From Lasiosphaeris hirsuta (taxonomy: Eukaryota; Ascomycota; Sordariomycetes; Sordariales; Lasiosphaeriaceae): DNA of 64,000 bases. The DNA lies in assembly GCA_030549175.1 (NCBI GenBank), contig JAUKUA010000001.1, positions 1,426,001-1,490,000 on the forward strand, given 5' to 3'. Position 1 is the first letter of the stretch; each line of letters begins with the position of its first letter. This document shows positions 32,519 to 45,572 of this stretch, in pieces. The translations under genes were made by a program, and so were the position numbers. The notes beneath the pieces are model-generated. The model was not told the origin of the DNA and searched no databases. It saw nothing but the letters and a program-made list of their open reading frames with translations.

Positions 32519-34185
32519 TTTACCAATGCCATCCGGATAGGAGTGTGTTCCTTCGGGTTGTAGGAGTAACGATTTCTCGTCGGTTGACTTGGCACACACT
32601 GCTGTGGCTTGAAGTCGTCATGCACGTTCAGGATGCCGCCACGCCTTGCCATGGGCGATGGCGGGGCCGGACCAACATCGATAGTAGAGACGCCTCCAAG
32701 CACCCAGTGTTACGGATTGCTTTTTCTCGTTCTTCGGCATCTCATCAGTTTATGACCTTATTCCTGGCTCGGACGACGTTTTGATCTGCGGTGTGGCAGA
32801 ATGACTTGGCATCTTGCGCAAGTTATTGAGTCCACTGTTCGGATCGGACTTGTCTGAACGGCATGCCCGGTGCCCTGATTATTATTGGGGTGCTGTTCTG
32901 GGTGACCATTGTGGTCCACCGGTGTTCTACATGCCGCGAAATTGGAGCAACGGTCATGCCGGGAGACGAATCGACAACAGACCAGTCATTTTCGAGGTTC
33001 CGATTCTCGGGTCACGTTGCAGCAAGAACAACATGAAGCATCTTTCCGGCAGGCAGGCAACAGTTTTCCCCGTTTCGCTTTATAATATTGCATTTTACGA
33101 TTTCCTTGCGCTTCGCTCTGGCTCTCGAATTTCTCGCATCGGGATCCGCTTGTGGGGAGGTTCATCAGGGGACGACGCGATTCCTTTGGAGGACGACAGA
33201 GTATTGGACCAACCCCGCTCACTCGGCACTTTGATGGGCACAACAATGTCTCCTTTGTGGGGCAAGCCAGAACATAGGGCATATTAATTACGTCTTGATG
33301 ATTAGCGAACTGGAACTGCTTGGACGTGAAGGGGGCTTGATGGGGCATGCTTGTTGTGTTAGAATTGAAATCAAGATGGGACTGGACGTTGGGGCCAAGA
33401 CCACCGGCGATGCGGTGCTAGCCAACGGATATTACAACCTTTCCGCAATACGGTGTCGGCCAGTGGGATTTCGGACAAGTGGCCCAATGTCATAGGAACA
33501 TCTTGATGCAGTGGATCTTCAATGCCCCGTTGCTACGTTGCTTTCTAGAGCGTCTCAAGTATCGGTCGGGCCTTCCGGGGAATGGCGGGACGTTAGTGCC
33601 TGGTTCTGGGAATTGACTAATGGCTCGCTCTGATAACCGAACTTGGGGCTTGGAGATAGGCACACGGCAGGTAGCTTTCTTAATTCAGGTCTTGTTTGTT
33701 TCCAGCCCATGGTCTGAGATTCTGCTGTGATGCTGGTGCTTCCATAGCGTAACAGGCGCTGTTTGTGCGCGATGGGACTGGCTGACGAGAGCTCAGCCAT
33801 CGTGGCCTGCATGGCGGCCGAGTGGTAGACTGCCTAAAAGCCTGTGTTTGGGAGGCTGTGCAGTCGGGGTCACATGCCGGCTTCCCCGTTGGCACAGTTG
33901 ACTCGATGGTTTGAAAGGCGAGGAACTATTGATAAAGAGGGCTTCGCTGGGGATCTGGGGCTCAGATTGTTGAGTTACAGCTTAAGCTTATGCCTCGCCC
34001 TTGATGGTTTAAAGGTAAAATAATTCGAGTATTTTCCACACTTTTACACTGGGTTGGCGGCTTGCAGGTTCCCACTTCTCTCTAAATTTACCGCCCTCCC
34101 GCTGCATGCTTAGCTAAGGCTGCCCCCATTGAGCATTGAGCATCGAGCCAAGCGAATTCGGCCCCAACACCCCAAGACTGACGAC
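32519..34185. other. intergenic, no gene seen
   Basis: It holds the 3' UTR of CK1 and the promoter of the 5-phosphatase. The 157-codon plus ORF at 32814 and the minus ORF at 32986 overlap each other and have no motif. A TATA-like TTTATAATATTG lies at about 33079. Confidence 0.55.
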
Positions 34186-35855
34186 ATGGGCCGCCAAACA
34201 AACTCCAAGCCGATTCTGGATGCCGATGTCGAAAAGATGGCACCCTCCGCTCTCGACCTTTTTGTCCTGACGTTCAATTGCGCAAAGAACCTGATCAATG
34301 TCGGCGTCTTCGCCTCGCACTTGTACGGCGCTCTCTCACAAAATGCGACCGGACTGCCAGATTTGGTCGTCTTGTAAGTCGCTGACCGCCCATCCATTGC
34401 ACTGCCATGACTGCCCGCTGACGCCTGCGTAACAGCTCGCTCCAGGAGGTCGCTCCCCTCTCGTACGCCTTTGTTGGCTCTTATTTATTGAACCCCTACT
34501 TTGCTCGCTACGAGGAGGCACTCAATCTCGCGTCGGCCAGGCTGGTGGCGACAATTGAAGGTGAGGACAGCGATGGTACCAGATGTGTGACGGAGCAGAT
34601 GGAGGGGAGGATACCAACACACCCTTACACTCTCGTCCGGGCTAAGAATGTTGGCATGACTGCCATCCTTCTCTTTGCGAGGGATTTGGGCGCCCTGCGC
34701 CAAATCGAGGAGGCAGAATGCGGGTTTGGTGCTGCGGGCATGGGGAACAAGGGCGCCGTTGGGTTGAGGGTGGCATGGAGTGAGCCCGGTGCTGCCGAGC
34801 TTGGGAGGAGTGCCGAGCTCACCTTCGTCGCAACACATCTAGCCGCCATGGAGTGGAACCTCAAGAAGCGCAACGCAAATTGGCGCACCATCATGTCGGG
34901 CTTGACCTTTGCCGACCCCAAGGCGGCCCTGCCCGGAGTGTTCCCCGCCAACCAGCCAGGGCCAGGACCCGACATGAGCGGTGCTGGGGATCGTACTATT
35001 GCTGTCGAAAGCTCAGAAAGCAGCGATGTTGAGGCCGACGATGAGTCTGACGCTCAGCCCCTCTTAGACGAGGACCATCTGCGGCTGGCAACCCAGCACA
35101 GCACAACGCTGCAGGACATGTCCATCTTCAAGCCGACGGCGTACCTCTTTGTCGCCGGTGACCTGAACTACCGTATCAGCAGCACCACACCACCGCCCCT
35201 CTCCCCTTTCCCCTCCTTCGACCCGACTTCGGATAACCACCACTCCAACTTCCTCACCCGCGACCAGCTCACACAAGAGCGCCTAGCCGGCCGCGTGTTC
35301 CACGGCATGACCGAGGCCCCCATTAACTTCGGCCCGACATACAAGTTCGACGTGCTTCCCTCAGCCGACGGCGCAACCAACGAAGCCGCCGTGCGCGCTG
35401 GCGCCATAGCCAACGGCATTCCCGAAGTCCCGTGGCGCTTCGCCTCGCACCGCTGGCCCGGCTGGTGCGACCGCGTGCTGTACCTCGACCTGCCCAAGTG
35501 GGTGTCGGGCAGAAGCAAGAAGGCGGTCGAAGTGCGCGCCTACGACGCCTTGCCGGTCGTCCGGTCCAGCGACCACCGCCCCGTGTTTTTCCGCGCCAGC
35601 GTCCCGCTCGTCGCGGTCGAGGACCTGCTGCCCCCGGCCAAGGGGGCTTTGTCTGAGGCCGAGCGGGCGGATCCCCGTGTCGAGCCCCCTGTCTTGGTCG
35701 ACGTGCACGCGTGGGAGCGTAGGGCGGCGGCGCGGCGGCGCGAGATTGTTGTTGGCTGGACTGCGCTGCTGTGGAGCACTCGCGAGGGCGCGGCTGTGAT
35801 GGCTACGTTGATGGTGCTGGCTTTGAGCGGGTGGTGGCTTTTCAGGGGTTATTAA
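34186..35855 (+). CDS. INP54-like inositol polyphosphate 5-phosphatase, tail-anchored
   Basis: There are two exons, 34186-34373 and 34436-35855, giving 535 residues. An in-frame ATG at 34129 would add 19; the 34186 start has the better context (GACATGG). The EEP/5-phosphatase motifs are in order: LFVLTFNCAKN, FSLQEVAP (rebuilt across the intron), GNKGAVGLRV (about 166), FVATHL, VAGDLNYR (about 303), GPTYKFD (about 363), WCDRVLY (about 406) and SDHRPVF (about 441). An acidic Ser/Asp/Glu stretch separates the halves of the domain (about 250-272). The last about 20 residues (AAVMATLMVLALSGWWLF) form a single C-terminal membrane segment with basic residues before it, so the enzyme is probably tail-anchored in the ER. 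Expected reaction: removal of the 5-phosphate of PI(4,5)P2. Confidence 0.93.
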
Positions 35856-36690
35856 GGGGGGTTGGCTGGATATACCGTATGGATGGAGGAGTTCGGTGAC
35901 ATATAAAAACAGAGAGCTTGGGAGGACTTGGAGGCGTTTCGTTTATTCTTTTTGCAGACTGCCTGTGCGGAACATGGCCAGCTACGGAGCTGGTTGGTTT
36001 GTTGAGCATTGTTAGATGTTTCGATACCCGGGAATGCCCTGACGGGTGGAGCATAATACTAGATGGTTATTCTTACTGCCGCTTTCTGCGTCCTACATTC
36101 AAGGGTGATCTATCTAGCCTGACACATACAAGGGATTGAAGTCGTATCCTAAGACTTCACCACTACGAAGACAACACAATGTCAAATCGTATCCAGACGG
36201 AATAGCCAGGAAGAATACTCATTGATGTCGTTTATTCTGGCCAGTTTGGGTCTAGCCAGGCAGCCGCTATATCAAGACGGCTTCTTCATCGTAATGGTTT
36301 ACACACGTAGCTGCTCGCAGCAACGATCTCTCCGCCTCAAAACGCCGATGCCTCCACAAATCAACAAAAAACCCACTCTTCCAGCCGTAGCCTGCCGAAG
36401 TGAAGGGCACTGCTGCACTCAAACCACGCACTTTTGACAACCCAAACAACCACCTGCCGACCTTCCTAGCCCAATAGACCATCATGTACTCGAGACGGAG
36501 CACATGGCCGTTGCCCGTGGTATTCGCGCCAAAGGAGTAATGAAAACAATGTTCGTAAAATGAATGGCAGATGTCCACTCTGCTCCAACCCGGCAGCAAC
36601 TCCCCTCTGCAAGCCCCTTCGTAAACCGTAGACGACCTCTGCAGTCTGACCACTCTAATCTGCTCTCCCGCTCTACTCGTCTTCCCCAAT
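35856..36690. other. convergent intergenic region, no gene seen
   Basis: It lies between two stop codons. The 198-codon minus ORF at 36267-36863 runs partly antisense/out of frame over the PKA last exon and is not credited. Confidence 0.6.
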
Positions 36691-38071
36691 CTAAAAATCC
36701 GTGAAGTAATCGTCGTACCTGGCCGCCATGTCGTCTGTGTATTCGTCGCGCGTTGCGTCCTCCTCGGGGTAAATATCGAAACACTGCGCATCGCCCGGAT
36801 AGCGCACGGGAGGGATGATGGGTCCGCGTTGCCGCTGCTGTATTGTAGCGTCCCAATCAACACCGTTGAAAAAGGGGTGCGCCTTCACCCTGGCCGCGCC
36901 GCCGCTGATGTTTCCCAACCGTCGGGACCGGTCGACGGTACAGAGCTGTCTGATAATGTCCTGCGCCGCTGGGCTGATGGGCGGGTCGTGCGGGAATACT
37001 ACAGGCTTTTCTACGATCCTGTGAGGACCACGTTAGTATCATGCCATATGGGGGATAGCAGGGAGGTGGAGTGCTGGAGGGGCGTAGATAGGGGTTGGGG
37101 ATGGGGCGTACTGTTTGTAAATCTCAATCGGATTCTGGTGCCAAAATGGTGGGTAGCCAGTCAAGAACTCGTAGATCAGGATCCCTAGCGCCCACCAGTC
37201 GACTGCTGTTGTGTGGCCTTTATTATGGATGACCTCTGGCGCCAGGTACTCTGGTGTGCCACAAAGCGTGTACGTCTCGACGGCGTGTTCATCGTCATTG
37301 TTACCTAATCGCTTCGCGAACCCAAAATCTACCAGTTTTATATGCCCCTCGGCGTCGAGCAGCAGGTTCTCGGGCTTCATGTCGCGATACGCAATCCCCC
37401 CTTGTTGCTCGTGGAGATACTCGAGCACCAGCACAATCTCGGCTGCGTAGAATCGTGCCATGTCTTCGTCGAAGCGTCGATATTTGCGCAGGTAGGTGAA
37501 CAGCTCACCCCCAGGAATGTAGTCTAACAGCAAATATAAAAAGTCGTGATCTGAGAAGGAGGCCACAAAGTTGGTGATGAAGGGGTGGCCCGAGACGTCG
37601 GAGAGTATCCTCCTCTCGTGGCGCACATGGTCGAGCTGTTTGAGCTTGATAACTGCAGTCGCGTTCAGCACCTATTCAATATGGCCCATGACCTTGTTCT
37701 TCACACACCTTCGGTTTTGCGCAGCATCTTCAAGGCGTATACCCTGCTACGATCCTCTTCGGTGCCGTGTGCCGGCCGGACAAGAACAACTCGCGCAAAT
37801 GTACCTGAAAAGGACAAGTGGTTAGCCTCGGCATTGTCGTACCGCACTATCGAGAGGGCATACCAGTTCCAAGGGTCCGCACTTTCTGGAAGTCGCTGAG
37901 CGTCAGCTTCCGGCTGGCCAAGTCGAGTGGCGCTTCGCCATTGTCCATCTGGTGGTGTTGCTGTTGCTGCTGCTGTTGGTGGTGGGAATGGCTGGCTTGC
38001 AGGAGCCCTTGTGCCTGCAATGGATTTAGCCCCCCTCCGGGACCAAGCTGCGAGGCTACGGTCGCCGCCAT
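36691..38071 (-). CDS. cAMP-dependent protein kinase catalytic subunit, PkaC2/PkaB class
   Basis: There are four exons: 38071-37864, 37804-37709, 37652-37112 and 37018-36691, with all phases joining, giving 390 residues. It begins with a short Gln/His-rich leader (HHQQQQQQQHHQ), then LSDFQKVRTLGTGTFARVVL (Gly loop rebuilt across intron 1), YALKMLRKTEVIKLKQLDHV (catalytic Lys), GGIAYRDMKPENLL (YRD in place of HRD), LVDFGFAKR and the activation loop TYTLCGTPEYLAPEV. The C-tail is AGC-type and ends YDDYFTDF, the hydrophobic FxxF terminus. The length and YRD fit the second fungal PKA catalytic subunit better than the larger main one. Regulation by cAMP via a regulatory subunit is expected. None is encoded in this window. 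Confidence 0.92.
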
Positions 38072-40181
38072 GGTCTCCCGAGAGCAGGCTTCTTGGGAGG
38101 GGATGCGAGTCGGTCAATTGTTGGCAGCTCTGGTTTGCGCTCATAGGCCGCGCAATGCCAGTAGCCACGGCGCGAGACGTGTCTCTGGCAGTCGTTGGAC
38201 AGATGAGGGTGGTAGGGGATGTGGGGCAGGCCGAGGGCAATTGTCGCAAACACGTATGTACCCCTTATGTCACAGATGCATGCTGCAAAATATCAAACAC
38301 AAACGAAGAAGCCGTTGCAAAGTTATGAGATCAGAAAGAGGAGCCTTGCTATAGGTCTTGTCGGTGGTCGGGACTGGTCCGCAAAACGCCCGCGATAGGT
38401 GAGGGGTTACAATGGCTTAGTGCCGTGACTTCGACGTTGAGGTTCCTTTGGGTTGGGATGCGAATTGGGGGAGGGGGGTTGAAGAACCTAAGGGAAGGGC
38501 GATCAGGCTCAAGATTTCGTGCAGGCCTATCTTCAGCAGGGGATGACGTTCGTCGTGCCGTTTGACGGCAGGAGTCTAACCCTGATTTGTCCGTTAGCAC
38601 GCGACTTCCGAGTTCAACTTTCGAAGACTGCTTGGTTCTTAGTAAAAGTCTCAAGCTTTAATTATTCTGCTCTCAATTATGATCGACGCACCATTTCGGG
38701 TGTCGAAAGCGTCGTTAAGGGAAGAGAGCGACCTTTCTAACGGCCCTTGAGAAGTGGATATTGAATAGCGAGCTGGGGATTGTTCGCTGAGGTAGAGTTC
38801 TAGTCAATGTCGCGCGCTAGCAATCGGCCAGTGTCGAAGGAGCTCACGATCCGATGCCCACTCAATCAATGCCTTGCCCAAGGCGAACGCATTGACAACC
38901 CAAGGCAGAAGTTCCGGGTTAAGATGGAAAGCGTAGACAGATGAGTAAAACAAGGTAAAGCCCAACTGCCTCCAATTGCCTCAACTGCGCAACACGCTCT
39001 CGTCTCGGCGACCCATGGATCCACGATAGAGATTGGGCTAAATGTCGCCGGGTGAGGCCGGCCTGTGGTGGTCAAGCGTGCTGGATCACCGGGGAAAATA
39101 GGGCCAGACAGCCATGAAAGCGAAGAAAGCTTCATCCGGTGAGCCAAGGGCTGAATTATCCGATGACCGGGCGCAGTCCATGCGAACTCCAAAAAGGGCG
39201 CAAGCTCCCAGGATCCCCCGAGCTGACTTGGCCGCTTCAGAGGCCGTTTCTGGTGCCGGGTCTGGTGCCGGGCCCCTGAACTTCAGAGTCAGGTGTGACA
39301 TGATTGCGCGCATGGGTCACCCCAAAGCGGGCAGCATCCAGACAAGCTAGGGCAGAAGGCCGTTGCAGATGTGGCAACGGTATGCTGTGCTGTGTAAAAG
39401 AGCTTCGCGACGTCTTCTTGCAGTTGTCACCGCTGCCATCCCCTCATCTCGGCCACATGCCGAGTTTGCCGCCGCTGGAACGAGAGGGCATTGAAGGGAG
39501 ACGCATAGGCGAAAATAGCGAAGGGGCCTTGAAACAAAGCAAACACATTGTGGGCCGGCGAGGCTTCACACTGCGGTAAGATAGATGCGATTCCTCAATT
39601 CTAGGGGTGCTGGCTCCCAGGTTTGGCGATTAGGACTCTGAGGTGTTGGTGTGGTGGTGCAGACCAGACGGGATGGACCTGCGGACGGGACTCAGGTTGG
39701 TCGGGCAGAGTCGTTTGGGCTGAGAGTGGGTGTTGGCAGGGAGGCCTGGGCGGTCACGGCGGGGGAGGGGTGCAAGTGGTCCTGGCGCCCCTGGGAAGCT
39801 CCCTTCTGGCGCGCTTCAACCTGCCCGACCGAGCTGGGCTCATGGGGCCTGGTGAAGCCCTCCATAGGTGGGTGGTGCCTCCTGAGAACACCAGCCAGCC
39901 ATCCAAAGCCATCAGCCGCACATCGATTACGGATCAACATCCATCCAACCAGACAGCTCTTTTGTCTTACTCAACACAACTTACCCACCTATCTCATAGC
40001 ATAGACCGACCGAACCGGACGCAGCTTGTCTACCGCTTGCCTGCATTTACTTCGCACCAAGATACGACCCCCCACTGCAGCCGGGAATGCAGCCGAGCTG
40101 ATCGTCGCGCCGCCTCCGGACTCGACGCCGTCCCACGCTCGTGAAAAGACCTAGGACCGTCGCCGGTAGGCCGTAGTAGCC
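38072..40181. other. divergent intergenic region
   Basis: It is the shared upstream region of the PKA gene (-) and the RabGAP gene (+). ORFs of 60-180 codons overlap on both strands, with no motif. It is probably promoter and long 5' UTRs; TTACTCAACACAACTTACCC just before 40000 is typical leader composition. Confidence 0.5.
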
Positions 40182-43100
40182 ATGTTGAACCTCTCAAGTT
40201 TCGTCCAGAAGGCCCAGCAGCTACTGGACCCAACCCAGGGCCTGAATCTCTCGGATCCCGACAAGAACCCGTCCAAGGCCTCGCTGTTCCAGAACCAATT
40301 CCGGCTGCCGTCGTCACAGCATCCCCTCTACGAGATCACCGCCGAGCTGACCATACCACCCGCCAATGCGACCCAGGGCGACAAGGACCGCGACAGAGGC
40401 TACCACTACGCTGGCAAGCTGCACCTCTCCGAGTCGTTTCTTTGTTTCTCGACCACCCCCTCGAGCTTCCTGCAGTCGGCGAGCACCTCGACCTCTTCGG
40501 CTTTCACCGGCCAAACACACGGTGGGGGGCCAAGCGGCAATGGCTTCACATTCCCCCTCTGCTCTATCCGGAGAGTTGAGCGTCTGCACAGCCAAAACTT
40601 CCAGGTAAGAGCACCGACTTCCTGGGAATCGCGAAATACCTGCTGACTTAGGCACGCAGTTTGCTCTCGCCATAAGCACCTGGAACGGTATTCAAGACAC
40701 CCCCAAGGATAAGGACGCGAGCAAGGACAAGCCAGTTGTCAAGGAGCAACGGATAACACTTCAACTCGCTGGCCCCCGGGTGTCCTGCGAGCGGTTCTGC
40801 GATGGACTAAAAAAAGGGCTACGGGCTGGTGTTGGGAATGTAGCGAGACTGAGGAAGGTTGTTGCTGAGTGCTACTCCGAATACCTCCTTCGACCCGAGG
40901 ACAAAAAGAACGCCAGCCCCCCCGATGCCGGACTCGGCATGATGTTCAGATACCCCGGCGACCCAAAGAAACTTCGCGACCGAGCGAAGATGCGGCTCTG
41001 GGCGGAATATCTCAGAGACAATGGCCGCAATGTCACGTTGATTCGCCAGCCGACCTTCCACAAACTCATCAGGGTCGGTTTGCCAAACAGGCTCAGAGGC
41101 GAGATGTGGGAGCTGACGTCTGGTTCCATCTATTTGAGGCTGGAACATCCCACGCTATATGCCGAGACTCTCGCCAAATTCGCCGGCATGGAGTCATTGG
41201 CCATCGACGAGATTGAGAAGGATTTGAACCGCAGTCTGCCCGAATACCCTGGTTTCCAGAGCGAGGAGGGCATCGGCCGGCTGCGGCGGGTTCTCACCGC
41301 CTACAGCTGGACCAACACCGACGTTGGCTACTGCCAAGCCATGAACATTGTGGTGGCCGCGCTGCTCATCTACATGTCGGAGGCTCAAGCCTATTTCCTT
41401 CTGACGACCCTCTGCGATCGACTAGTCCCAGGATACTACTCGACAACCATGTACGGCACACTCTTGGACCAAAAGGTGTTTGAGTCTCTGGTGGAGAAGA
41501 CGATGCCCATTCTCTGGGAGCACCTCGTTAGAAGCGACGTGCAGCTGTCCGTGGTCTCGCTCCCCTGGTTTCTGTCGCTCTACGTCAACTCGATGCCACT
41601 TGTATTTGCGTTTAGAGTTCTGGATGTCTTTTTTGTCGAGGGGCCCAAGGTGCTATTCCAAGTTGGTCTGGCCATCCTGAGGATCAACGGGGAGGAACTC
41701 TTGGACGCCGCTGACGACGGTGCATTTATTTCCGTTCTCAAGTCGTACTTTGCGCGTTTGGATGAGTCGGCGCACCCCAAGTCGGAGAACCCCAAACTGA
41801 GGGCCGTCACTCGATTTCAGGAGCTTATGGTTGTTGCATTCAAAGAGTTCTCCGGCATTACACACAGCAGCATCACGGAGCTTCGCATGAAGAACAAAGA
41901 CGCGGTGCTAAACAATATCGAAAGCTTTGCAAAACGAACCGCCATCAGAAATTTGGGGCCCGACAGCAAGTTGCTCAGCACTGAGGAGCTCAGTGCGCTG
42001 TACGATCGATTTTACGGAGTGCTGTATGAGAGGCAGCAGCGGGATCTCATTTTGAAGCAGGAGCTGGCGCGGAGAGCTAAGAGCGCTCGACCGAGAGTTG
42101 GGGATTCGGCCAACAACCACGCCGAGGCCGTCGAGAAAGGACGTGTTGGGCTTGGCCCGAGCACAAGTCTGATGGACTACGACGCATTTCGGGAGTTCTT
42201 GGCAGGCTTGTCAAAATGGGCCATCTCAGACACGCCCGCAACCCCTCGCCGAGACACGTTCGCGGAGGCTGATAAAGGGTTTTACAACAGCTTTAGTCGG
42301 AGACCGGACACGATGCTGTCGCCGTGGGGCGCGGGCCCCGAGCCTGCCGACCATGAGTTCCTTCAGAGGCTGTTTGTCAAATGGGATGTCGACTCCAGCG
42401 CAGCTCTCACCCTGCAAAACGTCGTGTCCGGCATGGCCCGCATCAAGGGGAAGCGGGATATCATGGGAACGATCACATATTTCTTCGAATTACACGACGA
42501 CGACGGCGACGGAAAGGTAGATCGGGAAGGCATATTGCGCATGTCCGAGGCACTGCTCTTTCTGTCTCGCCGGGGATTGGAAGGAACCCTAAGCCCGTCC
42601 AACTCGACGCTTACCTTGAATGGCATCGATGGCAACTCTCGGGACGATATGCCGGAGCAAACCGTCAGCGAAAGATTCCTCGGCAGCGTCAGCGCATTCA
42701 TAAGGAGGTGCTTCGAGTACGCCGATCCGGACCACCCGAGGTATCAAGGTGCTGGAAGAGAGGAGAGAATGGGGGAAGAGGACCAGCTCGCAAACCCTGA
42801 TGCATTCGCTATTGGTGACGATGAGGATGAGGATGAGGATGAAGACGAGGACGAGGGCGAGGACGATCTACTGACTATGGACTCGCCAACCGGCAGCCCG
42901 AAGGTGGCCAAGAAATCAGAGACAGTTGACAGCCAAGCCCCACCATCGCTCCGCCTCGACTCCATGACTACATCTTCGTCCAACGATCCGTTTGATCGAC
43001 GCCGCGTATCCAAGGCCCAGTCAGAGAGAGCAAATATCGCCTTGGATCCATCCAACCCCCTCCACATTACACTCCCGACATTCCGCATGGTAGTCCTCGC

Positions 43101-43698
43101 GGACGAACTCCTGGAGCAGTTTTTTGAGTCGTCCTTCCCTGCCTCCTTCCACATCCTTGAGGGCATTGGCTCATCCTCGTCCGCGACGCCCTCATCGACC
43201 CTAACCACGTTCTCTAACCTGGGCATTGGTGCTGGTCGCGCAGTGGGGGCGGCCTTTGGTGGTGCTGCGCCCGGGCCCCAGGCAGGTGGCCGGGGTCTCA
43301 GAGGCGTTTTGGACAACATCGTCACAGACGGCATGCGCGTAGCAGCCGAAGTGCGGCGTCGCATGGATGAGGCTCAAAAGGAGCTCGAGAGGAACGCGCT
43401 CCCCGGCCAGCGGGGAGACGACGACGATGAGGAGGACGATGAGGATGCTCCTGGTGGCGTGCCTGCTGCCGCAGGAAAGACGGCGGGAGGCGCATACCGT
43501 GACCCTGAGCGTCGCAGCGTGCGTAGCTCTGATAGAGACCTCCTAGCTGGCCTTGACGCAGAAGCCGGAGACGCGATGGTTCCGGGAACGAGGGTGGGGC
43601 GTGCCAGCGCCGACGGGAGCGCTGCGGAGAACGGAGGCGGCGCTGCGGCACTCCCTGTAGGGACTGGCAGGGTCGTGGGGGTGGAGTTTGACGGCTAG
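40182..43698 (+). CDS. GYP2: GRAM-TBC-EF-hand Rab GTPase-activating protein (Gyp2/Mdr1 type)
   Basis: There are two exons, 40182-40604 and 40660-43698 (55-nt intron, NFQ/FALA), giving 1153 residues. A GRAM/PH-like domain occupies about 40-220 (FQNQFRLPSSQHPLYEITAE, GKLHLSESFLCFST). The TBC domain at about 280-495 has GLPNRLRGEMWE, IDEIEKDLNRSLPE with the Arg finger at about 332, and YCQAMN with the Gln finger at about 367. An EF-hand pair follows; the second loop HDDDGDGKVDREG at about 753 is canonical and the first (KWDVDSSAALTLQ) is weaker. Behind it is a run of alternating Asp/Glu (about 880) and a Gly/Ala/Arg-rich tail. This is the domain order of yeast Gyp2/Mdr1. It should speed GTP hydrolysis on Ypt/Rab proteins in membrane traffic. 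Confidence 0.94.
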
Positions 43699-45572
43699 AA
43701 GGCGTTGGACGAACTACCATGACCTGATGAGGGGGAATCGCCTCGTCCCAGAGACTTTGGGTTGTTTTTTGCATCTATAACTGTGTGTGCGTGTATATGC
43801 CGCAGCAGCATACTATGTTGGAAGTGACTGTTCTGCGGGATGGGAGGCGTTGCTTTGCCAGCTGCGGCAGCATTTCATCTAAGCTTGTTGTTTTTGACTT
43901 GGAGAAGAATCAACATTGATGTTATTGATGGGTACTACTTTGGGGCTGGGAGCTGCACATGGTGGCGGGGTGAAATGGGCATAGGGGGTTTGGGTTCGGA
44001 GGATGGGATGTGACGGCGAGGCGAGGCGCTTGGAAGTGGTTGTCTGAGTTGAGATATACAGCTGATTCATAAACACTTGTCATTAGAGAGCCACCAACTG
44101 AGCCTTTTGTTTGCTACGAGAGGGTGTCACGCTGTACCACCCTTGAATGTAAGACACGGAAACCTAGTCCTCCTAATACAGCCTGATGCAAGCGCACCCA
44201 CCCGAGCCAGTCCTCCAAGCACTCATCTGATGGAAGCCATCCACGCCTTCAACACGCACGGGGAAAACACCAAACCAGCATCACGAACCCCCCTGAATGG
44301 CAATATCTTCAGCTTCCAATATCTGATTTGACGGCGCAATTGGCTGTGTTTAACACCACATACTCCAAATACCGCGATGCTAGTCCACTTGGCGATGGCT
44401 TCAATTGCTATAGGGCTTGCTTGTCTGATCCCGGGCTTGTGCAGGCCCCTGGATGTTGTGGATCAATCTTCAGGAATACTCTTCAAGGCTTTTTCCGGCT
44501 TATCCCGGGCATGCGAAAGCTCACAAGACGGCAAGCATGGAAACATGCTCGGAGTGTCTGGCGGCGGTCGCGGGGCTGGGAAGCGCCTTGTTTAGGAACG
44601 CGATTTGGAAAAAGGGGGCGGGCGATGTTCTCCAAACACCCACCAAAGAAACATTTCCAATGGTGGGAGATGTTTGCATTCCAAAGACAATTCGGTCTGG
44701 CCTAGATTCACGTGTCCGGCATTTCGGGATGGATTTTGATCCAGCCCTTGTTTGGTTGTTGGCGCGCAACAACTGGACTCACTCCTTCCAACAGAGATAT
44801 CGAAGCCTCGACGAGCCTGAGGCCTTTGCAGCGTCAAAACCGGCATATTCAGTGTTTCCCACGACCTTGCCATCAGAAAGAGTATTTGGGATATTTTAAG
44901 AGGCCTTTCGCTGATAATTACAACTTTGGTCCCGGTGAACACTCCTTCCAGGGGGGGAATGGAAGCCCCGACAAGCTCTTTCCAGTATCAAAACCTGCAC
45001 TCGTGGCATTTCAGAAGGTGTGTTTGGATTTAAACGACATTTATTCCTTCTCATAGTCACGGCTTTTGAAGTTGCACTAACAAACAAACTAGGGCTGGGG
45101 TGTATGCACACATGTCCCTGGGGTCCAAACACCAGGGAAGAGCTTTACTCAAACCTAGGGTCCGATTCAGGGAGGGGGGCGGAACTGGCTCCTTGGAAAC
45201 GAAGAATGCTGACTCGGCCTAAAGGCGAAGTGTCTCGGGCGCTCATTTCAACGCTCACTGAGCATTCCATTTGGCTTTCATTTTAGAGTCATCTTCTATC
45301 ACGAAGATGTCTTACCCGGGTCGACGCGGTCGACACGATCGAGATCACGGTCCATCCAGTGCTAGTCGCGTCGTGTCAGTCCTCCTTAAATACGTATCTT
45401 AACCCACGTCCGACCCGGTGCTGCGGTCTTCCTGCAAAGATCCACGATATTGCAAAAGTGCTAGCTACATGCACTTTCAGTTGTCTGCTCAGAGTTCAGG
45501 TTCAGTTCCTCTACCAACCCCTATTGTTCGCTGACAGGCAGGTTCGAGAGCTACAAGGGGGCCAGCATCAAG
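43699..45572. other. intergenic, no gene seen
   Basis: It is the 3' side of the RabGAP and the promoter of the WSC gene. The longest ORFs (about 148 codons at 44453) overlap others in three frames and show no motif. Short CGA/TCG-rich direct repeats at 45319-45350 (GTCGACGCGGTCGACACGA) sit about 230 bp upstream of the WSC ATG. Confidence 0.5.

Noticed and set aside
36267..36863. 198-codon minus ORF overlapping the PKA 3' end
   Set aside because: It is out of frame with the PKA last exon, whose FxxF terminus and spliced continuity are clear.
42744..43774. Antisense ORFs (206 and 150 codons) over the RabGAP 3' end
   Set aside because: The Ser-rich and Arg/Pro-rich products are mirror images of the Asp/Glu and Ala/Gly-rich coding stretch.
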